The translations under genes and the position numbers were made by a program. From Pseudomonas umsongensis (GTDB lineage Bacteria > Pseudomonadota > Gammaproteobacteria > Pseudomonadales > Pseudomonadaceae), in NCBI RefSeq assembly GCF_002236105.1, contig NZ_NIWU01000002.1, positions 1,178,001 to 1,242,000 of the forward strand: DNA of 64,000 bases, read 5' to 3'. Positions 39,375 through 48,227 of this stretch are shown here, piece by piece. The stretch's first letter is position 1, and every line of letters starts with the position of its first letter. The notes beneath the pieces are model-generated. The model saw nothing but the letters and a program-made list of their open reading frames with translations. It was not told the DNA's origin and made no database searches.

Positions 39375-42002
39375 ATGGGCAAATCGCTGGTCATTGTGGA
39401 ATCCCCGGCTAAGGCCAAGACCATCAACAAGTATTTGGGCAACGAATACGTGGTGAAGTCGAGTATCGGCCATATCCGAGACCTGCCCACCAGCGGTTCG
39501 GCTAGCGCCAGCAAAGAGCCAGCCGCCAAGCGCGGCAAGGCTGCCGCGGGCGAAGCGCCGGCCTTGTCGCCGAAGGAAAAGGCGCGCAAGCAGCTGGTCG
39601 CGCGCATGGGTGTCGATCCCGATCACGGCTGGAAAGCCAAGTACGAGATCCTTCCGGGCAAGGAAAAGGTCATCGAAGAGCTGCGCCGGCTCGCCAAGGA
39701 TGCTGACACCATCTATCTCGCAACCGACTTGGATCGCGAGGGGGAAGCCATTGCCTGGCACCTGCGCGAAGCCATTGGTGGTGACGACAGCCGCTACAAG
39801 CGCGTGGTGTTCAACGAAATCACCAAGAAGGCGATCCAGGAAGCCTTTTCCCAGCCAGGCGAGCTGGACATCGATCGGGTCAACGCCCAGCAGGCGCGTC
39901 GTTTCCTCGACCGCGTGGTGGGTTACATGGTGTCGCCGCTGCTGTGGGCCAAGATCGCCCGTGGCCTGTCCGCCGGTCGTGTGCAGTCGGTTGCCGTGAA
40001 GCTGGTGGTGGAGCGCGAGCGTGAAATCCGCGCGTTCATCCCGGAAGAGTACTGGGAAGTCCACGCCGACCTCGGCACCGCCAAGGGCGCGACCGTGCGT
40101 TTCGACGTGGCTCGGGAGAAGGGCGAAGCCTTCAAGCCGCTCAACGAAGCCCAGGCCATGGCGGCGCTGGAGAAACTCAAGTCTTCCAGCTACAGCATCG
40201 TCAAGCGCGAAGACAAGCCGACCAGCAGCAAGCCGTCGGCACCGTTCATCACGTCCACCTTGCAGCAGGCCGCGAGTAACCGCCTGGGCTTTGGCGTGAA
40301 GAAAACCATGATGATGGCCCAGCGTCTGTACGAAGCCGGCTACATCACCTACATGCGTACCGACTCCACCAACCTCTCGGCCGATGCCGTGGCGATGGCG
40401 CGTACTTATATTGAAAGCGAGTTCGGCAAGAAGTACCTGCCGGAAAACCCGAACGTCTACAGCAGCAAGGAAGGCGCACAAGAGGCTCACGAAGCGATTC
40501 GTCCGTCTGACGCCAACACTGAGCCAAGCAAGCTGTCGGGGATGGAGCGTGATGCAGAGCGCCTCTACGAGCTGATCTGGCGCCAGTTCCTCGCCTGCCA
40601 GATGCTGCCGGCGCAATACCTGTCGACCACAGTCACCGTCGGTGCCGGCGACTTCGAGCTGCGTGCCAAGGGCCGTATCCTCAAGTTCGACGGCTACACC
40701 CGCGTCATGCCGCAAATCGCCAAGCCGGGCGACGACGACGTACTGCCGGACATGGCCCAGGGCGACGCGATGAAGCTGATCAAGCTTGATCCGACCCAGC
40801 ACTTCACCAAGCCACCGGCGCGTTACTCGGAAGCCAGCCTGGTCAAGGAAATGGAAAAACGCGGCATCGGTCGTCCTTCGACCTACGCGGCGATCATTTC
40901 GACCATCCAGGACCGCGGCTACGTGGCGCTGCACAACCGTCGCTTCTATTCGGAAAAGATGGGCGACATCGTCACCGAGCGCCTGGCCGAAAGCTTCTCC
41001 AACCTGATGGACTACGGCTTCACCGCCGGCATGGAAGAGCACCTCGACGACGTGGCCCAGGGCGAACGCGACTGGAAAAACGTGCTCGATGAGTTCTACG
41101 GCGACTTCAAGAAGAAACTCGAGGTAGCCGAGAGTCCGGACGGTGGCATGCGCGCCAACCAGCCAGTGATGACGGATATTCCGTGCACCACTTGCGGGCG
41201 TCCGATGCAGATTCGTACCGCGTCGACCGGCGTATTCCTCGGTTGCTCGGGCTACAGCCTGCCACCGAAAGAACGCTGCAAGGCGACCGTCAACCTGGTG
41301 CCGGGCGATGAAATCGCCGCAGACGACGAGGGTGAGTCGGAATCGCTGGTGCTGCGTGGCAAGCACCGCTGCCCGATCTGCAGCACGGCAATGGACGCCT
41401 ACCTGCTGGACGAGAAGCGCAAGCTGCACATCTGTGGTAACAACCCGGATTGCGATGGTTATGAAATCGAAGAGGGCACCTATCGCATCAAGGGCTATGA
41501 AGGTCCGAGCCTGGAATGCGACAAGTGCGGCAGCGAGATGCAGCTCAAGACCGGCCGTTTCGGCAAGTTCTTCGGTTGCACCAACCCGACCTGCAAGAAC
41601 ACCCGCAAACTGCTGAAAAGCGGTGATGCGGCGCCGCCGAAGATGGACCCGGTGAAGATGCCTGAGCTGAAATGCGAAAAGGTCAACGACACCTACATCC
41701 TGCGCGACGGTGCGTCGGGCCTGTTCCTGGCCGCCAGCCAGTTCCCGAAAAACCGCGAGACCCGCGCACCGCTGGTGCTCGAGATCGTGCCGCACAAGGA
41801 TGAGATCGATCCGAAGTACCACTTCCTGTGCGAAGCGCCAAAGAAAGATCCGGATGGCCTGCCTGCCGTGATCCGTTACAGCCGCAAGACCAAGGAGCAA
41901 TACGTACAGTCCGAAGTCGACGGTAAGCCGACTGGCTGGAAGGCGTTCTACGACGGTGGCAAGTGGAAGGTCGAGGACAAGCGGCCGGCTGCGAAGGCGT
42001 AA
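39375..42002 (+). CDS. topA: DNA topoisomerase I
   Basis: This type IA topoisomerase of 875 residues relaxes negative supercoils. The Toprim domain begins [19 protein letters not shown] and holds the acidic triad in [16 protein letters not shown]. The active-site tyrosine is Tyr326 ([14 protein letters not shown]). The catalytic core continues with [20 protein letters not shown]. Three C-terminal zinc-ribbon-type regions are present, with Cys clusters at [20 protein letters not shown] and [10 protein letters not shown]. It starts at ATG 39375. It appears monocistronic, with a terminator 15 bases past the stop. Confidence 0.98.
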   Translation: MGKSLVIVESPAKAKTINKYLGNEYVVKSSIGHIRDLPTSGSASASKEPAAKRGKAAAGEAPALSPKEKARKQLVARMGVDPDHGWKAKYEILPGKEKVIEELRRLAKDADTIYLATDLDREGEAIAWHLREAIGGDDSRYKRVVFNEITKKAIQEAFSQPGELDIDRVNAQQARRFLDRVVGYMVSPLLWAKIARGLSAGRVQSVAVKLVVEREREIRAFIPEEYWEVHADLGTAKGATVRFDVAREKGEAFKPLNEAQAMAALEKLKSSSYSIVKREDKPTSSKPSAPFITSTLQQAASNRLGFGVKKTMMMAQRLYEAGYITYMRTDSTNLSADAVAMARTYIESEFGKKYLPENPNVYSSKEGAQEAHEAIRPSDANTEPSKLSGMERDAERLYELIWRQFLACQMLPAQYLSTTVTVGAGDFELRAKGRILKFDGYTRVMPQIAKPGDDDVLPDMAQGDAMKLIKLDPTQHFTKPPARYSEASLVKEMEKRGIGRPSTYAAIISTIQDRGYVALHNRRFYSEKMGDIVTERLAESFSNLMDYGFTAGMEEHLDDVAQGERDWKNVLDEFYGDFKKKLEVAESPDGGMRANQPVMTDIPCTTCGRPMQIRTASTGVFLGCSGYSLPPKERCKATVNLVPGDEIAADDEGESESLVLRGKHRCPICSTAMDAYLLDEKRKLHICGNNPDCDGYEIEEGTYRIKGYEGPSLECDKCGSEMQLKTGRFGKFFGCTNPTCKNTRKLLKSGDAAPPKMDPVKMPELKCEKVNDTYILRDGASGLFLAASQFPKNRETRAPLVLEIVPHKDEIDPKYHFLCEAPKKDPDGLPAVIRYSRKTKEQYVQSEVDGKPTGWKAFYDGGKWKVEDKRPAAKA

Positions 42003-42016
42003 AAGTCGCCAAACCG

Positions 42017-42059
42017 AAAAAGCCGCATGAGAACCTTCGGGTTTTCATGCGGCTTTTTT
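42017..42059 (+). terminator. Intrinsic terminator of topA
   Basis: Arms AAAAAGCCGCATGA and TCATGCGGCTTTTT around a GAACCTTCGGGTT inner stem end in a T run. A-rich and T-rich flanks allow function on both strands. Confidence 0.93.
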
Positions 42060-42194
42060 GTGCCCGTTGTCTGCGGAGTTTCGGGTTGCCGGCGAAGGCG
42101 GCCCGCCAGCCGACCAATCCCTCGCGGACATACCCGATTTACTGTAGGAGCCCGGCTTGCCGGCGAAGGCGTCCTGGCAGACGATCTATTGTTT

Positions 42195-42530
42195 GTTGAC
42201 GCGTACATATCCATTCCTGCGGTAACGGCCACTTATGGTTTCGCTCTTACAGCGAGTCACTTGGAAGCACGGAACGCCGCCCGGCCCTAAGTAACCAAGG
42301 GCTCTTGCCCCTGGCGTTCGGCCCCTCGCTAAGGCTCGGCATGCCCTCGCTCCGGTCCTGCTCCGTGGGCCCGCCGTGATGGGCCATCCTTGGCCCAGCG
42401 CGGCTAAACCGGCATCCATGCCGGTTTACCCACTGCCCAGAACCTTCACTCGGCCTCTCGATGGGGCAAGAAAATCAAAAGCCAGATCAAGATCAACCGC
42501 GAAAGCGAGGCGGCCTTAAAGCCGACCTGA
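42195..42530 (-). repeat. Long dispersed repeat, copy D (inverted)
   Basis: This minus-strand copy of the 17.9-18.7 kb repeat has the same landmark order. It starts (rightmost) with AAAGCGAGGCGGCC read on the plus strand and ends with the GTACATATCCATTCCTGCGG complement at 42206-42225. It carries a short inserted segment with GGAACGCCGCCCGG near 42270, a motif of the REPIN-like elements that flank norM. Confidence 0.88.
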
Positions 42531-42553
42531 TTGCAGGGCTGTCCGCGATCCCA

Positions 42554-42655
42554 TTGTGGGAGCCAGCCTGCTGGCGATGGACTACCAGGCAATGCGTTCA
42601 TCCAGACAGGGCGCGTTATCGTTGACCTCCATCGCCAGCAGGCTGGCTCCCACAA
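42554..42655. repeat. REPIN between two inverted long repeats
   Basis: Perfect 28-bp inverted arms (42554-42581 and 42628-42655), beginning TTGTGGGAGCCAGCCTGCTG, are separated by 46 bases. It sits at the centre of the larger inverted structure formed by copies D and E. Confidence 0.93.
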
Positions 42656-42678
42656 GGAATTAGGTGCAGCCGTAAAAG

Positions 42679-42964
42679 TCAGGTCGGCTTTAAGGCCGCC
42701 TCGCTTTTGTTTTTGATCTGGGTGCCCCATTAACCACGATGGCCGAACGCAGGCATTGCGCAGTGGCTAAACCGGCAGGACGCCGGTTTAGCCGCGCTGG
42801 GCCATGGATGGCCCATCGCGGCGACCCACGGAGCAAAGCCCTAGCGAGGCACCAAGTGGTGGGGCAAAGCCTTTTGCTTACTTTTTGGTGTTTCCGGTTT
42901 TGAAAAGTGAGTCGCTGTAAGAGCGAAACCCTAGGTGGCCGTTACCGCAGGAATGGATATGTAC
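42679..42964 (+). repeat. Long dispersed repeat, copy E (diverged)
   Basis: This plus-strand copy shares the outer landmarks (GGCCGCCTCGCTTTTG; GCCGCGCTGGGCCATGGATG; the terminal GTTACCGCAGGAATGGATAT) but has internal substitutions and a different segment around 42840-42910. Its first 29 bases (42679-42707) are the exact complement of 42502-42530 in copy D. The remaining ~215 bases up to 43182 hold no supported gene. Confidence 0.82.
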
Positions 42965-43182
42965 TCAGACAACCATTTCCCACAGGCTTTGACGCGGGGT
43001 CGGCCGCCCTGATCGGGAGTGGTGCACTTTTTCTGCAAGGAGCGGTTTCATTCACAAGGATGGTGGCAATTTATTGAGTGGGAGTGTCATTCGGGATCAG
43101 ACAATGCTTGCGGGAGAAGGAGTTGATCCACGACACTGTCTGACCTGCGTGAAGCAATTATTTCGTTGTGGAGGCTGCCGTC

Positions 43183-43707
43183 ATGGCCCACGAACTCTAT
43201 ACCCGTACCAACCAGAAGATTTATTTCGCCGGCCTGTCGCTGGAAGCGCTCGCCAAGGCCGAACAGGGGCGGGCGATGAATGCCTTGGCGCTGATCCAGG
43301 CGGAGCGAGAATCGGCGTTGTTTCATCTCTACGGAGCCTTGTTGGGCTTGTGTCACGAAATCGCCGGTTTCTATCGTTTGCCCCAGGCTAATGCTTCCCG
43401 GGCCGAATCGTTGCTGACCCGCGAAGTGCTGGAAAGTATCGCCATTCCGGAAATGGCCGAGATGGTCGAGCTGGCCAACAACCCGGAAACCTGGCTGGCC
43501 AAGTTGCTGGCTGCCCATGCTGCGTTGTTCCAGCCGCCTCGAGCGCCGCGCAAGCCTAAAGGTGATGTGACGCAGCCGTTGATCGTGGCGGTAAATCTCG
43601 ATGAAGAAGAGGCACCTCAGGAGCTGGGTCGTGAGGAGCTGGAGAGCTGGCGGCAAAACCTGAAAAGCCTGGCCATCCGTTTTCGCGAAGGCTTGAACGA
43701 GTGCTGA
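43183..43707 (+). CDS. Conserved Pseudomonas hypothetical protein (PA3010 position, DUF6586-like)
   Basis: This 174-residue, mostly helical cytoplasmic protein begins MAHELYTRTNQKIYFAGLSL then EALAKAEQGRAMNALALIQA and carries FHLYGALLGLCHEIAGFYRL. It ends in an acidic linker and a charged helix. The order topA - this gene - small acidic gene - sulA is conserved in the genus. ATG 43183 follows GGAGG; an in-frame ATG five codons earlier has no site. Function unknown. Confidence 0.82.
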   Translation: MAHELYTRTNQKIYFAGLSLEALAKAEQGRAMNALALIQAERESALFHLYGALLGLCHEIAGFYRLPQANASRAESLLTREVLESIAIPEMAEMVELANNPETWLAKLLAAHAALFQPPRAPRKPKGDVTQPLIVAVNLDEEEAPQELGREELESWRQNLKSLAIRFREGLNEC

Positions 43708-43849
43708 TCAACTAAACAGCGCAGCAGGCGACCCTTGGGGTTGTTTGCTCGGCTGCCGAGTCATTTTTGCAAGGGTATCTGGTCAAGATCCCGAGCGAAG
43801 CTCGGCTGATGCCTATATAATGCTCGCCTTCCGTGGAGAACAGACCTTT

Positions 43850-44083
43850 ATGCCAACGTCCTTTCTAGAAATTGTCGAGTTACCAGACGGCCGAATCGAA
43901 CTGCGCAGGGCAGAGGACGAGGGTTCTCTGGTTACTTTGGATTTCTCCGAGGATGCCAAGGCGTTCCTGCAAGGCCAGCACGTGGAAGTCGCCAAGGCGA
44001 TGTTGAGCGTCGGTGTGCAGATGGCGGGACGTATGGTTGAAGGTGAATTCGAGAAGGAAGAGGGGGCGCGGGTCCTTCATTGA
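43850..44083 (+). CDS. Small conserved acidic protein (PA3009 position)
   Basis: This 77-residue protein begins MPTSFLEIVELPDGRIELRR and contains EGSLVTLDFSEDAKAFLQGQ followed by a helix (VEVAKAMLSVGVQMAGRMVE). ATG 43850 follows GTGGAG, and the frame upstream of it is not conserved-looking. It is convergent with sulA. I know of no assigned function. Confidence 0.8.
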   Translation: MPTSFLEIVELPDGRIELRRAEDEGSLVTLDFSEDAKAFLQGQHVEVAKAMLSVGVQMAGRMVEGEFEKEEGARVLH

Positions 44084-44165
44084 TCTCCGCCTGTCGGTTT
44101 TTCCGGCACTGCCTTCAATAGGCTTCTCTATCCTTGCAGAAGCCCCTCGCGTTCAGCGTGTGCCG

Positions 44166-44639
44166 TTAACCCAGTCGAATATTCAGGCTTTGAGCGTCCC
44201 CGGTCCGGGCGGCGCTGATCAGTTGTTGCCGTGAGATTTTGCTCAACGGGTTGAGCCAGCTGACCACTGTGTGGCTGCGACCAAGGCGAAGGGCTTCGCA
44301 AGTCAGTTGCTGGGCGCTTTGGGCGCCACGGGGTTGTAGCAGCAGGATGCGTTCGCGATTGAGTCCGGCATCCCTCAGCCAGGCCTGGGTCAGGCTGGCA
44401 GGCGGGGCGATCAGGGTCAGCCAGCGAGCATCCTGGTCCTGGCTGAGCTCGCGCAGGATCGGCGCCAGAAGGTTCAGGCAGTTCCCGGCTGCACCACGCA
44501 AAGACAGTTCACTGAACACTTCGGGTTCGGCGCTCCAGGGCGACTCCACTTCCTTCAGGATTGGCGCCATTGGCTGTGCCATGAATGCCTCGAACTGAAG
44601 TGGCAGTTGTGCTTGCTGTGATGTGTAGGGGAACTGCAT
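44166..44639 (-). CDS. sulA: SOS cell-division inhibitor SulA
   Basis: This 157-residue protein blocks FtsZ polymerisation during the SOS response. The Pseudomonas SulA pattern is visible: FSELSLRGAAGNCLNLLAPI, LSQDQDARWLTLIAPPASL, TQAWLRDAGLNRERILLL and LTCEALRLGRSHTVVSWLNP. It starts at ATG 44639, only 10 bases after lexA, so it is induced with lexA from the double LexA-box promoter. Confidence 0.93.
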   Translation of the reverse strand: MQFPYTSQQAQLPLQFEAFMAQPMAPILKEVESPWSAEPEVFSELSLRGAAGNCLNLLAPILRELSQDQDARWLTLIAPPASLTQAWLRDAGLNRERILLLQPRGAQSAQQLTCEALRLGRSHTVVSWLNPLSKISRQQLISAARTGDAQSLNIRLG

Positions 44640-44649
44640 AAAGCCTCCT

Positions 44650-45258
44650 TTAGCGGCGAATGACGCCGACGCTCAAGCCTTCGATCACCAGTTCCTGATC
44701 TTTCAGGTTCACTTCGATAGGGGCAAACTCGGGGTTTTCAGCCAGCAACCAGACTTTGCTACCGTCGCGCTTGAAGCGCTTGACGGTGACTTCGTCGCCG
44801 ATTCGCGCAACCACGATCTGGCCGTTGCGGGCTTCGCGGGTGGTGTGGACGGCCAGCAGGTCGCCGTCGAAGATACCCACATCCTTCATGCTCATGCCGT
44901 GCACGCGCAGCAGGTAATCGGCGCGTGGGTGGAAGAACGCAGGGTTGATGTTGCAGGACTCTTCAACGTGTTGCTGGGCGAGGATCGGCGCGCCAGCCGC
45001 GACGCGGCCAATGATTGGCAGGCTGGAGTCGTCGGCCTTGGCCTCGAAACCGGGAATGCGAATACCGCGCGAAGCTCCCGGAGTCATCTCGATCGCGCCC
45101 TTGCGGGCCAGCGCCTTGAGGTGTTCTTCTGCCGCGTTAGGCGATTTGAAACCCAGTTCCTGAGCGATTTCCGCGCGGGTCGGCGGGTAGCCGTTGTCTT
45201 CCAGGCAGCGTTTGATAAAGGCCAGAATCTCGGCTTGGCGTGGCGTCAGCTTTAGCAT
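44650..45258 (-). CDS. lexA: SOS repressor LexA
   Basis: This 202-residue repressor is cleaved on RecA filament contact. The N-terminal winged helix includes [20 protein letters not shown]. The self-cleavage bond is Ala88-Gly89 (GRVAAGAPI). The catalytic pair is Ser123 ([10 protein letters not shown]) and Lys160 (GDEVTVKRF). All key residues are present. It starts at ATG 45258; two LexA boxes lie 11-45 bases upstream, giving autoregulation. It is divergent from psrA and followed by sulA in the same operon. Confidence 0.98.
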   Translation of the reverse strand: MLKLTPRQAEILAFIKRCLEDNGYPPTRAEIAQELGFKSPNAAEEHLKALARKGAIEMTPGASRGIRIPGFEAKADDSSLPIIGRVAAGAPILAQQHVEESCNINPAFFHPRADYLLRVHGMSMKDVGIFDGDLLAVHTTREARNGQIVVARIGDEVTVKRFKRDGSKVWLLAENPEFAPIEVNLKDQELVIEGLSVGVIRR

Positions 45259-45268
45259 ATTGATCGCT

Positions 45269-45303
45269 CTGTCTTTTTATACAGTGACTGGGATTATATA
45301 CAG
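45269..45303 (-). promoter_or_regulatory. Two LexA operators upstream of lexA-sulA
   Basis: Two 16-bp SOS boxes of the form CTG-N10-CAG are present: 45269-45284 (CTGTCTTTTTATACAG on the plus strand) and 45288-45303 (CTGGGATTATATACAG). Only 3 bases separate them, placing both on one face of the promoter. Confidence 0.93.
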
Positions 45304-45428
45304 TGGAACGGTCTTGGCAATGCCCCTTTTTTTGTGCGCCGCCAGACGGTCGCTCAACCGGCTGATGGAAGCTTTGCGGTTGTGTGGTTAAATGCATGAC
45401 CGACCATTCCCGAAACGAACTGCCAGAC

Positions 45429-45472
45429 TTGACAACGCACGGGCTGAAACGTATGTTTCAAACAAGTGTTTG
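45429..45472 (+). promoter_or_regulatory. psrA promoter with two overlapping PsrA operators
   Basis: A -35 TTGACA (45429-45434) and a -10 TATGTT (45452-45457) have a 17-base spacer. The palindrome GAAAC-GTAT-GTTTC (45446-45459) covers the -10 box, and a second one, CAAAC-AAGT-GTTTG (45459-45472), shares one base with it. PsrA is known to repress its own gene, so these are its operators. Confidence 0.85.
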
Positions 45473-45487
45473 TCAGGCGGAGTAGCC

Positions 45488-46195
45488 ATGGCCCAGTCGG
45501 AAACCGTTGAACGCATTCTCGATGCTGCCGAGCAGTTGTTCGCGGAAAAAGGTTTCGCCGAAACCTCGTTGCGTTTGATCACCAGCAAAGCGGGTGTGAA
45601 CCTGGCGGCGGTGAACTATCACTTCGGTTCCAAGAAGGCGCTGATCCAGGCCGTCTTCTCGCGCTTCCTGGGGCCATTCTGCATCAGCCTCGATAAAGAG
45701 TTGGAGCGGCGCCAGGCCAAGCCAGATAACAAGCCTTCGCTCGAGGAATTGCTGGAAATCCTCGTCGAGCAAGCCCTGGTGGTGCAGCCACGCAGCGGCA
45801 ACGACCTGTCCATTTTCATGCGATTGCTCGGACTGGCCTTCAGCCAGAGCCAGGGGCATTTGCGCCGCTACCTGGAAGATATGTACGGCAAGGTGTTTCG
45901 CCGCTACATGTTGCTGGTCAACGAGGCTGCCCCGCGCATCCCGCCGATCGAACTGTTCTGGCGCGTGCACTTCATGCTGGGTGCGGCCGCGTTCAGTATG
46001 TCCGGTATCAAGGCCTTGCGCGCCATCGCCGAAACCGACTTCGGGGTCAATACCTCCATCGAGCAGGTCATGCGCCTGATGGTGCCGTTCCTGGCAGCCG
46101 GCATGCGTGCCGAATCCGGTGTCACCGACTCGGCCATGGCCACCGCGCAACTGCGTCCTCGTAGCAAATCGACACCGGTTGCCGCCAAGGTTTAG
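45488..46195 (+). CDS. psrA: TetR-family regulator PsrA
   Basis: This 235-residue TetR regulator has the helix-turn-helix at about residues 25-50 (SLRLITSKAGVNLAAVNYHF with GSKKALI). The longer ligand-binding part includes QALVVQPRSGNDLSIFMRLL and ELFWRVHFMLGAAAFSMSGI. In Pseudomonas, PsrA senses long-chain fatty acids, represses fadBA and itself, and activates rpoS. I use ATG 45488 (MAQSETVERI) with GGCGGAG upstream; an upstream in-frame start would put the operators inside the gene. It is divergent from lexA. Confidence 0.95.
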   Translation: MAQSETVERILDAAEQLFAEKGFAETSLRLITSKAGVNLAAVNYHFGSKKALIQAVFSRFLGPFCISLDKELERRQAKPDNKPSLEELLEILVEQALVVQPRSGNDLSIFMRLLGLAFSQSQGHLRRYLEDMYGKVFRRYMLLVNEAAPRIPPIELFWRVHFMLGAAAFSMSGIKALRAIAETDFGVNTSIEQVMRLMVPFLAAGMRAESGVTDSAMATAQLRPRSKSTPVAAKV

Positions 46196-46353
46196 CCGCT
46201 CATGGGTGGGCGCGGCAGCTGGCATCCGATAAGCTAGCCGCCCATGCCGACTCTCGTTTTGAACCCGTTCCCACCGATGATCGCCGACCTCCCGGGTGCA
46301 GCCCAGGGCGGCGTATCGTTGCGAGCCGGGTTTATCGTTATCAAGGAATTGTT

Positions 46354-47364
46354 ATGACTGCTGGCCTGCAAGGCTCGTTGATGGTGGACGTCGCCGGTAC
46401 CTGGCTGACGGCTGAAGATCGCCAATTGTTGCGCCAGCCCGAAGTGGGCGGCCTGATCATTTTCGCCCGCAACATCGAACATCCGCGCCAGGTCCGCGAG
46501 TTGAGCGCGGCGATCCGCGCCATTCGTCCCGACCTCCTGCTGGCGGTGGATCAGGAGGGCGGGCGGGTCCAGCGCCTGCGCCAGGGCTTCGTGCGCCTGC
46601 CGGCGATGCGCGCCATTGCCGACAACCCGAACGCCGAATACCTGGCCGAACAGTGCGGCTGGATCATGGCCACCGAGGTGCTTGCCGTTGGCTTGGACCT
46701 GAGCTTCGCCCCGGTGCTGGATCTCGATCACCAGCGCAGCGCCGTGGTCGGGACCCGTTCGTTCGAAGCGGATCCGCAGCGTGCTGCGCTGCTGGCCGGT
46801 GCTTTCATTCGCGGCATGAACAGCGCGGGCATGGCCGCCACCGGCAAGCATTTCCCTGGCCACGGCTGGGCCGAGGCGGATTCCCACGTCGCGATCCCCA
46901 ATGACGAGCGCAGCCTCGAGCAGATTCGTGCCCATGACCTGGTGCCTTTCGCCAAGTTGAGCAAACAGCTGGCCGCCGTCATGCCTGCCCACGTTATTTA
47001 TCCACAGGTCGATACCCAGCCGGCGGGCTTCTCGCGGCGCTGGCTGCAGGACATCCTGCGGGGCGAACTGCAGTTCGACGGGGTAATTTTCAGCGACGAC
47101 CTGTCCATGGCCGGTGCCCACGTGGTGGGCGATGCCGCCAGCCGTATCGAAGCGGCGTTGACCGCCGGCTGCGACATGGGCCTGGTGTGCAACGACCGCG
47201 CAGCCGCCGAACTGGCCTTGAGTGCCGCCCAGCGTTTGCAGGTCAAGCCGTCGGCGCGCATTGCACGGATGCGCGGCCAGGCGCATGCGAGCACCGAATA
47301 CCGCCAGGACCCGCGCTGGTTGGCGGCCGTCGGTGCGCTCAGGGATGCACAACTTATCGATTGA
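46354..47364 (+). CDS. nagZ: Beta-N-acetylhexosaminidase NagZ
   Basis: This GH3 cytoplasmic enzyme of 336 residues removes GlcNAc from anhydro-muropeptides in cell-wall recycling, making the AmpR inducer. Signatures are GLIIFARNIEHPRQVREL, AVDQEGGRVQRLRQGF, the KHFPGHGWAEADSHVAIP loop with the Asp/His pair, and VIFSDDLSMAGAHVVGDA with the nucleophile aspartate. ATG 46354 is the family start. The downstream phosphorylase gene begins 12 bases after the stop, so they are co-transcribed. Confidence 0.97.
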   Translation: MTAGLQGSLMVDVAGTWLTAEDRQLLRQPEVGGLIIFARNIEHPRQVRELSAAIRAIRPDLLLAVDQEGGRVQRLRQGFVRLPAMRAIADNPNAEYLAEQCGWIMATEVLAVGLDLSFAPVLDLDHQRSAVVGTRSFEADPQRAALLAGAFIRGMNSAGMAATGKHFPGHGWAEADSHVAIPNDERSLEQIRAHDLVPFAKLSKQLAAVMPAHVIYPQVDTQPAGFSRRWLQDILRGELQFDGVIFSDDLSMAGAHVVGDAASRIEAALTAGCDMGLVCNDRAAAELALSAAQRLQVKPSARIARMRGQAHASTEYRQDPRWLAAVGALRDAQLID

Positions 47365-48117
<753 letters not shown>

Positions 48118-48137
48118 CCGATATACCGAGTCGCTCC

Positions 48138-48203
48138 CTTCGCGAGCAGGCTCGCTCCCACAGGTTCGGTGACATTCCTGTGGGAGCGAGCCTGCTCGCG
48201 AAG
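48138..48203. repeat. REPIN of the GAGCAGGCTCGC type
   Basis: Inverted arms (CTTCGCGAGCAGGCTCGCTC followed by CCACAG, and the complement) lie around a short centre. The same REP core makes up the 70-bp array at 18.8-19.2 kb. It separates two convergent genes. Confidence 0.93.
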
Positions 48204-48227
48204 ACTATTTGTCAGGCGCTGCAAACT

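Noticed and set aside
39357..41900. 847-residue frame opposite topA
   Set aside because: Antisense shadow of topA, whose catalytic residues and zinc motifs are all present on the plus strand.
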